Of a stretch of 64,000 nt of DNA, positions 1 to 11,794 are shown piece after piece. The stretch's first letter is position 1. Every line of letters starts with the position of its first letter. The translations under genes and the position numbers were made by a program. The stretch covers positions 15,370,001 through 15,434,000 of the forward strand of contig CATNEN010000038.1 of assembly GCA_950097015.1 (NCBI GenBank). The letters are read 5' to 3'. Under the pieces are notes generated by a model that saw only the letters and a list, made by a program, of their open reading frames with translations, was not told where the DNA came from and made no database searches. This DNA is from Macrostomum hystrix (taxonomy: Eukaryota; Platyhelminthes; Macrostomidae).

Positions 1-11
1 TTATCCCTCAG

Positions 12-1239
12 TGGACTGTTGTTCCATTCGCCCTCACGCATCATTCGGTGTCAGCGTTGACAATCAGTGCCTTCGCCAGTCGCCAGCAGAATGCCACCGC
101 GGGCTGGCTGGGCCGTCTAGAACCGGAAGATCGGTGGCGTTACGCCGACTCGGCTTTAATGCTTAGCTTCGGCGGCATACCGTGGCAGGTCTACTTTCAG
201 CGGGTTCTATCGCAGAGAACAGTCGCCGGCGCGGTGACAATCAGCGCCGTATCCGCTGTCGCCGTACTAATGATGGCCGTGCCACCGGCTGTTATAGGCG
301 CCGCTGCCGCTTCTGCCAGCAACAGCAGCCAATGGCTTGGCGGCGCCACAGACAATAGATTCGTTCTGCCACTAGCTATGCAGCATCTTTGCCCGCGTCC
401 CGTGGCGATCATCGGTCTGGGGGCAGTGTCCGCGGCTGTCATGTCATCTGCTGATTCTACTGTGCTTTCATCGGCGTCCATGTTCTGCCGCAATGTGTTC
501 AAGCCATTGGTTTGGCCTGGTGTAACCGAGGCGAAGCAGATGTGGATTATGCGAGCAAGCATATTAGCTGCTGGAGCTGCCAGCGCAGGTCTGCGAACAC
601 CTGCTGATTGTGTCTAACACCTGCTGACTGTGTCTAACACCTGCTGACTGTGTCTAACACGTGCTGACTGTGTCTAACACGTGCTGACTGTGTCTAACAC
701 CTGCTGACTGTGTCTAACACCTGCTGACTGTGTCTAACACCTGCTGAATGTGCCTAACACCTGTGCCTAACTCCATCTAACATTTGAAATTCAATTAAAT
801 TTTCCTTACAGGCCTAGCCATCAGCATCAAAACTATCTACGGCCTCTGGTTCCTGTGCTCAGATCTAGTCTACGTGATAGTACTACCACAGCTCACTGCG
901 GCACTATACCTTCCATGGACCAACTCGGCGGGTTCAATGGCCGGCTATTTAGTTAGCTCGGCCATGAGACTAACCGCTGGCGAGTCTGTTCTAGGACTGC
1001 CGGCACTCATTCACTGGCCTGGCTATGTAACAGGAACTGACGGACAGTTTGTACAGCAGTTTCCAATCCGTACCGTCAGCATGCTGTCTGGCCTGTTGGC
1101 TCTTGTGCTAGTTAGCTGCCTTCTGCCTGCGACTGCGACTGCCAGCAGCAAGCTGGACTCTGACAGACGCGGCGAACAGAATGGAATCGCCAATGAGACC
1201 TTGGAAGCGTCAAGAATTACACTGACTACGTATCTGTGA
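12..1239 (+). CDS. SLC5A7: High-affinity choline transporter, C-terminal part
   Basis: Sodium-coupled choline uptake transporter of the SLC5 family (CHT1), a plasma-membrane protein that supplies choline for acetylcholine synthesis. Exons 12-588 and 812-1239 join in phase 1 (GT at 589, AG at 810-811) and give 334 residues. The reading frame is open to the window edge, but a good acceptor (tatccctcag) ends at 11, so this exon probably starts at 12 and the 5' exons lie outside the window. Diagnostic stretches are GGIPWQVYFQRVLS, GLGAVSAAVMSSADS and YGLWFLCSDLVYVIVLPQL, which align without gaps to CHT1 core helices. The C-terminal tail after the last helix is shorter than I recall for vertebrate CHT1. 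The intron carries a 20-bp tandem array. Family assignment is firm; the exact 5' boundary is inferred. Confidence 0.93.
601..765 (+). repeat. 20-bp tandem array in SLC5A7 intron
   Basis: About eight head-to-tail copies of a 20-bp unit (ctgctgactgtgtctaacac), nearly identical, fill most of the 223-bp intron 589-811. Confidence 0.95.
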
Positions 1240-1262
1240 TTGGCTTGACAGCGTCAACTCCG

Positions 1263-1668
1263 CATGCCTCTCTCCCCTCTGACCCTCTGTCCCTCTGTTC
1301 CTCTGTCCCTCTGTCCTCTGTCCCTCTGTCCCTCTGTCCTCTGTCCCTCTGAACCTCTGACCCTCTGTCCCTCTGTTCCTCTGTCCTCTGTTCCTCTGTC
1401 CCTCTGACCCACTGACCCTCTGTCCCTCTGACCCTCTGTCCCTTTGTTCCATCTGTCCTCTGTCCTCTGTTCCTCTGTCTCTCTGACCCACTGACCCTCT
1501 GTCCCTCTGACCCTCTGTCCCTCTGACCCACTGTCCCTCTGACCCTCTGTTCCTCTATCCCTCTGTCCTCTGTCCCTCTGTCCCTCTGTCCCTCTGTCCT
1601 CTGTCCCTCTGACCCTCTGACCCTCTGACCCTCTGACCCTCTGTCCCTCTGTTCCATCTGTCCATCCA
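1263..1668 (+). repeat. Pyrimidine-rich array after SLC5A7 stop
   Basis: Irregular 9-10-bp units of the type ccctctgtc / ccctctgac, almost pure C/T with interspersed G/A, start about 25 bp after the stop codon. They are probably inside the 3' UTR because the first AATAAA is at 1896. The C/T strand is the sense strand. Confidence 0.9.
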
Positions 1669-1677
1669 ACCGTCTGC

Positions 1678-1856
1678 AGACTGCAGAATCGCAGATAGAT
1701 CTGTGGGCAGAGTGGGTCGCGGGCTGCGGAATCGCAGATAGATCTGTGGGCAGAGTGGGTCGCGGACTGCGGAATCGCAGATAGATCTGTGGGCAGAGTG
1801 GGTCGCGGACTGCGGAATCGCAGATAGACCTGTGGGCAGAGTGGGTCGCGGGCTGC
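1678..1856 (+). repeat. 43-bp tandem repeat, about four copies
   Basis: The unit beginning ctgcggaatcgcagatagat recurs at exactly 43-bp spacing (1681, 1724, 1767, 1810) with few substitutions. It directly abuts the pyrimidine array. Confidence 0.9.
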
Positions 1857-1895
1857 AGAAATCTGCGGTATTTGGTAGTTGGTTTTTGTCGGCTC

Positions 1896-1901
1896 AATAA
1901 A
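1896..1901 (+). promoter_or_regulatory. Poly(A) signal AATAAA for SLC5A7
   Basis: First canonical AATAAA downstream of the stop at 1239. If used, both the pyrimidine array and the 43-bp repeat are transcribed in the 3' UTR. Confidence 0.5.
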
Positions 1902-2347
1902 GCAAAAATTACGTTCTTCACTCAATGAGAAATTCATTGATTAAAAAAATCTTTTTTTTCGCATTACTAATTTTATTGAATTCATTTTAAACAGTACACC
2001 TGCATATACTAAATTTTCAGTTCGTTTTGGCTTCTCTATCAGTTTTTATTTGATCTTTCATATTTCTGCTCTGTTCAGATTTGTACCCTGCTAGTCAGTC
2101 GGTAAGCAATTCGCACTGCGTTACCCCACTCCTCTGCCAGTCGTGCATCATTGCCACTTAACGGCGCTAAAATCAGTATGCAGTCCCTGTTCTTCCATCT
2201 GTCTGTTTGAGTTGGTTTTTATAACGCAGACAAAACGAAATTCCTGGATTTCTCTGAAAAAAACGAATAAAATAACACTTTATGACGCGTTAATTTAGTA
2301 AATCAGCATAAAATTAATTAAATGGAAAATAAAGAAGCATCTATTCT
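1902..2347. other. Intergenic AT-rich spacer
   Basis: No coding signal, RNA gene or clear repeat was recognised here. Confidence 0.5.
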
Positions 2348-2640
2348 ATGCTCCCTTCGTCCCCTCCGTCCCCTCAGTCCCCTCAGTCCCCTCAGTCCAC
2401 TCCGTCCCCTCAGTCCCCTCAGTCCCCTCAGTCCCCTCAGTCCCCTCCGTCCCCTCCGTCCCCTCAGTCCCCTCAGTCCCCTCAGTCCCCTCAGTCCTCT
2501 CCGTCCCCTCAGTCCCCTCAGTCCTCTCCGTCCCCTCCGTCCCCTCAGTCCCCTCAGTCCCCTCCGTCCACTCAGTCCTCTCCGTCCCCTCCGTCCCCTC
2601 CGTCCCCTCAGTCCCCTCAGTCCCCTCAGTCCCTCCGTCC
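2348..2640 (+). repeat. 9-bp pyrimidine-rich array
   Basis: Units tcccctcag / tcccctccg are repeated about 30 times. Open frames on both strands are products of the period-9 repeat, not genes. A degenerate C/T-rich continuation runs to about 2740. Confidence 0.93.
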
Positions 2641-2740
2641 CTTCTGTCCTTACCATATAAGCCCATTCTGTCTCCTCTGTCCTCTGAGCCCCTTCTCTCC
2701 TCTGACTTCATTCTGTCCTCTCGGTCCCCTCGGTCAGTGA

Positions 2741-3603
2741 GGCAATCCCAGCTCACATATTCCTTCAGCTTCCCAAGCGAAAGGTTTCTAACTCGTAGTT
2801 TTTTTATCCCAGTCTTGACAATGCAATGGCTTGTCCGTAATTAGGAAGCAAAGGTGCTTTGGTAAGGAGATAAATGTCATTTTTTGTCACGAAAACAATG
2901 CAGAATTTTGTGCACTGCAAGATTAAGAGTAGTCTCAGCCTATTTAGAAACCTGATCTTGTGCAGGGCAGCGGTCCTCTGCGTATCGTTCTCGGCACTGA
3001 CGCCAGCTGACCAATCATGACAGAGAACTGATCCCTCTCCTCGCTCGGCGAATCGTCTTACAGAGATTTAGTTGGGGCGTCTTTATTTCGGTGAATCCCG
3101 CTATATAAATCAATAAGCAGGATTGGGTATCGACCCTAAGCTATTTCGCATCGTCTAACTAATTAGGTGACGAGGATTCTTCTGGCATAGTTGCTCGCCG
3201 GTTTACCTAGTGTAGTAGCTAGATTTTTTAGATTTCCCATTGAGCCTGGCGATAATACCATTTTAATTATCTGGAGGTCGGCTAGAACCGTACCGCCTGC
3301 CAATCTTATTCAAGATTTATTGTAAGTCGATTGATTTTTTTTGTCAACCTAGGTAATCTAGGATTTTTTACATCAACTGACACACAGGTGATGTGGAAGC
3401 TAATGCAGGATAATCCCAGATTTATGCGAATAAGAAAAATATAGGCTACGGAATTTATTATTGCATGCCAAATTTTAGGCATCGAGCAGTGTTGGAAAAC
3501 ACCTCTTCCAAAAGTGATTGAAAAAATGATTTCTTTTTCTTTTTCTTGTCATCTTTTGTAGCAGAAAAACAGGAAAACAAGACTAATGATATATGAGAGA
3601 GGA
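2741..3603. other. Intergenic spacer, nothing recognised
   Basis: AT-rich unique sequence with no supported exon, element or array. Confidence 0.4.
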
Positions 3604-4070
3604 CACCTGTTCCAAAACAGTGTAAGAGAGATACCTGTGTCCACACCTGTGTGAGAGAGATACCTGTGTCCAAAACCGTGTGAGAGAGATACCTGTGTCC
3701 ACACCTGTGTGAGAGAGATACCTGTTCCAAAACAGTGTAAGAGAGATACCTGTGTCCACACCTGTGTGAGAGAGATACCTGTGTCCAAAACCGTGTGAGA
3801 GAGATACCTGTGTCCACACCTGTGTGAGAGAGATACCTGTGTCCAAAACCGTGTGAGAGAGATACCTGTGTCCACACCTGTGTGAGAGAGATACCTGTTC
3901 CAAAACAGTGTAAGAGAGATACCTGTGTCCACACCTGTGTGAGAGAGATACCTGTGTCCACAACCGTGTGAGAGAGATACCTGTGTCCACAACCGTGTGA
4001 GAGAGATACCTGTGTCCACACCTGTGTGAGAGAGATACCTGTGTCCACAACCGTGTGAGAGAGATTCCTG
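3604..4070. repeat. About 29-bp array, divergent flank of the 30-bp satellite
   Basis: Units of gagagagatacctgtgtcc plus a variable 10-bp end (acacctgtgt, aaaaccgtgt) are repeated about 16 times, some shortened. They share the gagagagat-cctgt core with the 30-bp array that follows, so the two look like older and younger phases of one satellite. Confidence 0.9.
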
Positions 4071-5432
4071 TTTGACACCGGTGTGTGAGAGAGATTCCTG
4101 TTTGACACCGGTGTGTGAGAGAGATTCCTGTTTGTCACCGGTGTGTGAGAGAGATTCCTGTTTGACACCGGTGTGTGAGAGAGATTCCTGTTTGTCACCG
4201 GTGTGTGAGAGAGATTCCTGTTTGTCACCGGTGTGTGAGAGAGATTCCTGTTTGACACCGGTGTGTGAGAGAGATTCCTGTTTGTCACCGGTGTGTGAGA
4301 GAGATTCCTGTTTGTCACCGGTGTGTGAGAGAGATTCCTGTTTGACACCGGTGTGTGAGAGAGATTCCTGTTTGACACCGGTGTGTGAGAGAGATTCCTG
4401 TTTGACACCGGTGTGTGAGAGAGATTATTGTTTGTCACCGGTGTGTGAGAGAGATTCCTGTTTGACACCGGTGTGTGAGAGAGATTCCTGTTTGACACCG
4501 GTGTGTGAGAGAGATTCCTGTTTGTCACCGGTGTGTGAGAGAGATTCCTGTTTGACACCGGTGTGTGAGAGAGATTCCTGTTTGTCACCGGTGTGTGAGA
4601 GAGATTCCTGTTTGTCACCGGTGTGTGAGAGAGATTCCTGTTTGACACCGGTGTGTGAGAGAGATTCCTGTTTGACACCGGTGTGTGAGAGAGATTCCTG
4701 TTTGACACCGGTGTGTGAGAGAGATTATTGTTTGACACCGGTGTGTGAGAGAGATTCCTGTTTGACACCGGTGTGTGAGAGAGATTCCTGTTTGACACCG
4801 GTGTGTGAGAGAGATTCCTGTTTGACACCGGTGTGTGAGAGAGATTATTGTTTGACACCGGTGTGTGAGAGAGATTCCTGTTTGACACCGGTGTGTGAGA
4901 GAGATTCCTGTTTGTCACCGGTGTGTGAGAGAGATTATTGTTTGACACCGGTGTGTGAGAGAGATTATTGTTTGACACCGGTGTGTGAGAGAGATTATTG
5001 TTTGACACCGGTGTGTGAGAGAGATTCCTGTTTGTCACCGGTGTGTGAGAGAGATTATTGTTTGACACCGGTGTGTGAGAGAGATTCCTGTTTGACACCG
5101 GTGTGTGAGAGAGATTCCTGTTTGTCACCGGTGTGTGAGAGAGATTCCTGTTTGTCACCGGTGTGTGAGAGAGATTCCTGTTTGTCACCGGTGTGTGAGA
5201 GAGATTATTGTTTGACACCGGTGTGTGAGAGAGATTCCTGTTTGACACCGGTGTGTGAGAGAGATTCCTGTTTGACACCGGTGTGTGAGAGAGATTATTG
5301 TTTGACACCGGTGTGTGAGAGAGATTCCTGTTTGTCACCGGTGTGTGAGAGAGATTCCTGTTTGTCACCGGTGTGTGAGAGAGATTCCTGTTTGTCACCG
5401 GTGTGTGAGAGAGATTCCTGTTTGACACCGGT
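4071..5432. repeat. Homogeneous 30-bp satellite, about 45 copies
   Basis: Each unit is gtgtgtgagagagattcctg followed by tttgacaccg. The register is exactly 30 bp for about 1,360 bp without one indel. Essentially only two sites vary: cc versus at within ttcctg, and a versus t within tttgacaccg. Each junction forms the 8-bp palindrome CACCGGTG. Because 30 is a multiple of three, long open frames appear on both strands; I regard them as artefacts. Confidence 0.97.
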
Positions 5433-6535
5433 GTGTGTGAGAGATACCTCTGGTACCTGTGTCTATGGTACCATACGTACTTTTGTCTATGGTACATATG
5501 CGGGGCTCTGCCCTCACATCCCCCAAACAACAACGAACTAAAAAATGCAGCATATTCTATGGTTATAAATCCGCCTCGAGACCATTAAAATGAAGCCTCG
5601 GACGTTTCCAACCACAGAATGTGAATTAAACGACGTTTAATTATTTACTTATTCAAAGCTTGGCCCAAATTCGGGCCATGGCAGTCGGGACCGGCTGTGT
5701 TTGTTGTAGCGAGCTTTCTTGCCATAGACACAGAAAATTTTCCCGTTGGCTTTGGGTGTGAAGCCGTGACCAGAATTCGGGCCATCCGGCTCATAGTTAT
5801 TTAAGCAGAATTTTTCTGGATTTCATAAAATTTCTACCCACCTTGACTGGCAGGTGGGTGGGTATCGCATTAATCCGCTTCATTAAAAAGTGGAACAATT
5901 TAATTCTCGTTTTATTTTGCTCTGCCTCTTGCCTTTGGCACCGAAATTGATAACCGACACCATCCAAAAAGCTATTCGATTTTTATTTCATCCCGCATCA
6001 TTGCTTCCCAAACAAGCGACCTGCAGTTCGTTCGTGTTCTCGCAAAACAACAACTGGGTGGTGAAGGGGTAAGGCTGGGATAAAATTCATTAATAAATAC
6101 AATCCGTGGCGGACGCACACTTTGCCCAAGAATTCCGTCAACAGTCGGACCAACTCAGCGCCGATTTGAGCCGGGAAAAACAGTTCAATGAAATTCGCTG
6201 TGAGTGCGTTTGTGTTTCGTGAGTCACGATCGACAATTCGGCCGTGTTAGAGTTGAGGCAATATCACCATCGCCGCAGTGATTAATGCTTGCTCAAATGC
6301 GCGCCGATTGAGTCCTAAGCTCAAGAGAGTACAAGATAGAAGATGAATAGGGTGAGATTAATGTCGAGATGCTGTGAGACATGTGATCTCATCGTGAGAT
6401 CTAATGCTGTTAGGCATAAAATCTTATTAAATTATTAAACTTAATATTCGACTAACTTATTGATTTCAAATTGAATTGAAATGCATTTATGCTTTACCAG
6501 ATCGCACCAATTTGACGGCACATCACAAAGCAGCA
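5433..6535. other. Intergenic region upstream of the GPCR gene
   Basis: Unique sequence with no exon recognised. A pyrimidine-rich acceptor-like site (tatgctttaccag) ends at 6500, 35 bp before the GPCR start codon. It could be a 5' UTR intron end or a spliced-leader acceptor; this is inference only. Confidence 0.35.
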
Positions 6536-6601
6536 ATGTCCAACTGCATGGGAGTTTGCGCTTGCATGATTAGCCAGAATCACGCTCTGTTTCACCAGCA
6601 T

Positions 6602-6633
<32 letters not shown>

Positions 6634-9600
6634 GCAGCAGTACTCCGTCTGGTCATTGACTCGAGGAAATATTGAAGTGAATTTATCCACGGATAATTGC
6701 GCATTAGCTCACGAGATACCGGCAACTGTTGATTGGCAAAATCGAACTGGCCGAGATGTGGCCCGCGTGTTGCTAACCACCTACCTGTCACCGCCTGTCA
6801 TAATAGTCACCGTGCTAACGAACATTACCATCTGCGCTGTGTTGACCAGGAAACATATGGTGTCACCGACTAATATCATACTGCTGTGCATGGCACTGGC
6901 CGATATGCTAACGGGTGAGTGAGACTTCCTGCATCAGTGGGATCTGTGCCACGAATCATTGGTGCGATAAATCCTACGTGGGATAAATCCTAGGTTAGAT
7001 AAATCCTAGGTTAGATAAATCCTAGGTGGGAAAAATCCTAGGTTACATAAGTCCTAGGTTACATAAATCCTAGGTTAGATAAATCCTAGGTTATATAAAT
7101 CCTAGGTTACATAAATCCAAGGTTAGATAAATCCTAGGTTGCATAAGTCCTAGGTTAGATAAATCCTAGGTTACATAAATCCTAGGCTAGATAAATCCTA
7201 GGTTGCATAAGTCCTAGGTTAGATAAATCCTAGGTTGCATAAATCCTAGGCTAGATAAATCCTATAGATCAGATAAATCCTAGGTGAAAAAATCCTTGGT
7301 TTGATAAATCATATAGGTTAGATAAATCCTAGGTAGGATGAATCTTAGGTGGGATGAATCTTAGGTGGGATGAATCTTTGGTGGGATGAATCTTAGGTGG
7401 GATGAATCTTAGGTGGGATGAATCTTAGGTGGGATGAATCTTAGGTGGGATGAATCTTAGGTGGGATGAATCTTAGGTGGGATGAATCTTAGGTGGGATG
7501 AATCTTAGGTGGGATGAATCTTAGGTGGGATGAATCTTAGGTGGGATGAATCTTATATTAGGTGGGATGAATCTTAGGTGGGATGAATCTTAGGTGGGAT
7601 GAATCTTAGGTGGGATGAATCTTAGGTGGGATAAATCTTAGGTGGGATGAATCTTAGGTGGGATAAATCTTAGGTGGGATGAATCTTAGGTGGGATGAAT
7701 CTTTGGTGGGATAAATCTTAGGTGGGATAAATCTTAGGTGGGATAAATCTTAGGTGGGATAAATCTTAGGTGGGATAAATCTTAGGTGGGATAAATCTTA
7801 GGTGGGATAAATCTTAGGTGGGATGAATCTTAGGTGGGATAAATCTTAGGTGGGATGAATCTTAGGTGGGATGAATCTTAGGTGGGATAAATCTTAGGTG
7901 GGATGAATCTTAGGTGGGATAAATCTTAGGTAGGATGAATCTTAGGTGGGATGAATCTTAGGTGGGATGAATCTTAGGTGGGATGAATCTTAGGTGGGAT
8001 GAATCTTTGGTGGGATGAATCTTAGGTGGGATGAATTTTAGGTGGGATGATTCTTAGGTGGGATGAATCTTAGGTGGGATGAATCTTTGGTGGGATAAAT
8101 CTTAGGTGGGATAAATCTTAGGTGGGATAAATCTTAGGTGGGATGAATCTTAGGTGGGATGAATCTTAGGTGGGATGAATCTTAGGTGGGATGAATCTTA
8201 GGTGGGATGAATCTTAGGTGGGATGAATCTTAGGTGGGATAAATCTTAGGTGGGATGAATCTTAGGTGGGATAAATCTTAGGTGGGATAAATCTTAGGTG
8301 GGATGAATCTTAGGTGGGATGAATCTTAGGTGGGATGAATCTTAGGTGGGATGAATCTTAGGTGGGATGAATCTTAGGTGGGATGAATCTTAGGTGGGAT
8401 GAATCTTAGGTAGGATGAATCTTAGGTAGGATGAATCTTAGGTGGGATGAATCTTAGGTGGGATGAATCTTAGGTGGGATGAATCTTAGGTGGGATGAAT
8501 CTTAGGTGGGATGAATCTTAGGTGGGATGAATCTTAGGTGGGATGAATCTTAGGTGGGATGAATCTTAGGTAGGATGAATCTTAGGTAGGATGAATCTTA
8601 GGTGGGATGAATCTTAGGTGGGATGAATCTTAGGTGGGATGAATCTTAGGTGGGATGAATCTTAGGTGGGATGAATCTTAGGTGGGATGAATCTTAGGTG
8701 GGATGAATCCTAGGTGGGATGAATCTTAGGTGGGATGAATCTTAGGTGGGATGAATCTTAGGTGGGATGAATCTTAGGTGGGATGAATCTTAGGTGGGAT
8801 GAATCTTAGGTGGGATGAATCTTAGGTGGGATGAATCTTAGGTGGGATAAATCTTAGGTGGGATGAATCTTAGGTGGGATGAATCTTAGGTGGGATGAAT
8901 CTTAGGTGGGATAAATCTTAGGTGGGATAAATCTTAGGTGGGATGAATCTTAGGTGGGATGAATCTTTGGTGGGATAAATCTTAGGTGGGATAAATCTTA
9001 GGTGGGATAAATCTTAGGTGGGAAAACCATTGGTAGTCAAATGTTTAATTAGATAATTAGTGTAATGATCTTTTCGTAATACCTGAATCGAAAAACTGTT
9101 TTATTTCACTCGCTTATTCGTTGATTTAAAAAATCGAATTCTTGAATCGAAAAAAAGTCTCGTAGGGTTGCTTTAGTCATATTGCGTTGTAAAGTACATC
9201 TGAACAAAAGTGTTTTGCATTCAAGCAGCCAATTTTTAATAATGGCTGAAACTGACCATTTTTCTCTCTCACTGTTCAAACAGAAATCAGGGTTTGTCAA
9301 TAATTTACAGAGTCAGTTAAGCAAATAACAAGTATTTCTGTTCGAAATAATCCAGTTTTAGCCAGGGCTGTTTTGCAATCTGGGTCACACAAATCACTTT
9401 ACGACATCTGGGTGAATTTCCATTCGAAGTATTTAATCAAGTAGCTATTTGAGTGACCAGATGGGAGTATGATAGATAGTCCCATCTGGTCTATCTTAAT
9501 AATTTAAATAATTTTTTAATGCATCAAATTGTAAATAAATAAAAAAATAAAGAATAAAGATAAAGAAGATAAAGAATGCCTAGAAATGATTCTCACCCCC

Positions 9601-10766
9601 ATATGAACCCGGCAGGCCTGTGTCCGCTGCCCATGTACCTTCTGTCGGAATTCGCGCACAATTGGACTGTAACCAAGGTCTGTCAGAGTCCACTGGCTGT
9701 CAATCTTGTGATGCTCAGCTGCAACATACTGCCAACAATATTTCACACGGTTTCAATCTGGCTGACTGTAATCCTGGCTATTCAACGCTGGATTTACATC
9801 AATTTCCCTATGTCCGTGCAGCGGCTCTGCACTAATCGCGCATCGGTGAAGGCAGCTATTAGCCTACTCACAGTAGTATCCGGGTTCATGTGCGCCTGGT
9901 TCTACATCGACGGTCCCTACAAAACTGCCAGCGAACTCGGAGCCAGCGGCGACAGCGACAATCTAGTCGTGGTATCCTGCACTGAAGGTGGCGAGAAGCC
10001 TTACTTCAAAGCCATGGTGTACTCCAGAACTCTGCTGGCCAACGTGGCTCCAAGCATCTTGCTGGTTGTGTTCACCGCCTTGCTTATCAAGGGCATCGGC
10101 CAGGCCGCCAGGCGACGGAAGCATTTGGCAACTGGTGGCGGCGGCAGCCGCGGAACCAGGCATCGAGATTCTTCCTCGAAGGCAAAGAAATCGACGCCCG
10201 GAAGTACGCCACTATCTAGGCAGGCCTCTAGTCGGCGCGTTGAAGAGGCTGGCAATACCACCGTGATGCTGACGGTGGTAGTCGGATTGTTCATGGTGGT
10301 GGAGATGCCGATGACGGTGGTCATGGCGCTCTACCTGCTCAGAGTGGAAGGCTATGTGTCGGACATTGACCAGGTGATGGGCTACGCCATGCCCATTATC
10401 AACTTCACCATTCTGGTGACCTATCCGTTGAACTTCTTCATCTACTCTATGATGTCCGCTCAATTTCGCAACACCTTTGTCGGCATCTTCGGCGGCCTGC
10501 TACGCGGCGACAGACGGCGGCGGGGCACGCGCCAGCGACGTCGCCAGCAACTGCTGCTGGCGCAGTCCGAGCGCGACGGCATCGAGCTGACAAACTTCAC
10601 CGGCGGAGGAGCTGCTGGCGGCTTCTACGGAGACGAGGGCGGATTGTACAGTACGGTCTCGAATTGCAACGCTGTTGGCGGAGTCGCTGATGGAGCCGCC
10701 GCGGCAGCCAATGGTGAGGCCGGTGGCCTGGAAACACCGCCGGAGGCGCTAGCTCTGATTGGATGA
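6536..10766 (+). CDS. Peptide GPCR, myoinhibitory/sex-peptide-receptor-like
   Basis: Class A rhodopsin-type receptor, predicted at the plasma membrane and coupled to G proteins. Exons 6536-6914 and 9616-10766 (phase 1, donor GTGAGT at 6915, acceptor cggcag ending 9615) encode 509 residues. The ATG at 6536 is the first ATG of the exon in frame. The N-terminus has a polyQ tract and NLS/NRT glycosylation sequons. TM1-TM2 contain RKHMVSPTNIILLCMALADM. TM3 contains FHTVSIWLTVILAIQRW, with QRW in place of DRY as in the SPR/MIP receptor group, which has QRY. TM6 contains TTVMLTVVVGLFMVVEMP and TM7 ends YPLNFFIY in place of NPxxY. The cytoplasmic tail is Gly/Ala- and Arg-rich. The intron sits at the end of TM2 and is filled by a 16-bp satellite. 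The ligand is not determined by sequence; FMRFamide-type receptors are the nearest alternative. Confidence 0.88.
6962..9022 (+). repeat. 16-bp satellite filling GPCR intron
   Basis: About 125 copies. The 5' part (to about 7330) is built on ggttagataaatccta and the long 3' part on ggtgggatgaatctta, with g/a at one site (gatgaat / gataaat). It occupies about 2.05 kb of the 2.7-kb intron. Confidence 0.96.
9023..9615 (+). other. Non-repetitive 3' end of GPCR intron
   Basis: AT-rich intron sequence leading to the acceptor at 9614-9615. Nothing else was recognised. Confidence 0.6.
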
Positions 10767-10788
10767 CGCAACAATTAGCAGTAACTGC

Positions 10789-10823
<35 letters not shown>

Positions 10824-11173
10824 TGCGGGAGGGCTGCGGGCAGTGCCAAATCAATTGGTGACACTAGACCCGCAGCCAGCGAGGAGGCAATTCTGCCCAT
10901 TTCGCTGACTCCTAAGCACACACGCACTCAGATACCGTAAGCAGGCACACGCTAACACAGGTGTGTACATCTGCGCTGACTTTCTCATCGTCAGGCAGTG
11001 TACACTTTCACTGTGCCTTGGAGGTTGGCCCTCAAGGGCGTAAATTGCACGACAAGCCCTCAAGCCTTCTCTCCGCGGCTGCGCCCCAAATGAATGTGGC
11101 CTCGCCGTGGAATCGAACTTAGGGACCTTGGTGCGAGAGACAAACGCGATAACCGCTCTGCCACCGACCCCCT
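10789..11173 (-). mobile_element. tRNA-derived SINE, full length, 11-bp target duplication
   Basis: Reverse-oriented element. The (TAA)n at 10789-10822 is its 3' tail and the tRNA-like head (box A type tggcagagcgg, box B type agttcgattcc) lies at the high-coordinate end. The flanking direct repeat gcagtaactgc is perfect (10778-10788 and 11174-11184). It lies just after the GPCR stop codon, so it probably belongs to the 3' UTR. Near the 3' end, ggctgcgggcagtgcca pairs with a downstream gacccgcagcc arm. Confidence 0.93.
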
Positions 11174-11261
11174 GCAGTAACTGCTTTGATTGACAGGTAA
11201 AATCGTATGGAATGGATAAGGTACAGTTTGCACTTTAGTAAGTCAGATTTGATTAATTTTT

Positions 11262-11400
11262 TGGCGTCTTGGATTCCTAACTGCATGAGGTCGTGAGTTC
11301 GAATCGCTGAAATAAAATTATAACTTCTTGCAAATTACTTCTCTTCACCCAGCTGTATTATGGCTTCAGGTATCGCTGATAATGAGTCCAAGGACTGGAT
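11262..11400 (+). mobile_element. Degenerate SINE fragment
   Basis: A box-B-like gtgagttcgaatcgc is followed by a cacccagctgt-type core element, as in the SINE at 26494-26745. The head is truncated. Confidence 0.45.
11311..11316 (+). promoter_or_regulatory. Candidate poly(A) signal for the GPCR gene
   Basis: First AATAAA on the + strand downstream of the stop at 10766. It lies within a SINE remnant. Confidence 0.4.
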
Positions 11401-11794
11401 ATCTGTACACAGCATTTGGAAGCATTCGGACAAAAATACTGACAGACATTTTCAAATTTCTTACAACTATTCTTCTACTGAAAACATGACTTCGCAAAGA
11501 AACCAAAGTGTTTAATTACGAGCGTATTTATTGATCCTTTTTGTAGATGCCTATTCGTGATATGAGTTTGCTGTTTAACATTCGCTTTGTGAATTGCTTG
11601 TTTCCATAGAAAATGTGCACTATAAATTAACTGTATTATATTAACTGTCTTATATACCCATCGTGTCCTGATATAAAGCAAGATAATTGTCCTATAAAAT
11701 ATATATTTCTTTATTAGTCGGAATATAAAATTTCCTGCGTCGCAAAACCACGCACAATTCGCCTATAGCCATTTTACCTTCGTCATTGCTAAAT

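Noticed and set aside
1226-1937. Overlapping minus-strand frames rich in RDRGTEGQ
   Set aside because: These are translations of the pyrimidine array and 43-bp repeat, open in several frames at once.
4071-5432. CRISPR-like regular 30-bp repeats
   Set aside because: There are no unique spacers, no cas genes, and the setting is a spliced animal genome; it is a head-to-tail satellite.
3458-5533. Very long minus-strand frame (691 codons) of a near-decapeptide repeat
   Set aside because: It is entirely inside the 29/30-bp arrays; openness follows from a stop-free unit whose length is a multiple of three, and the opposite strand is equally open.
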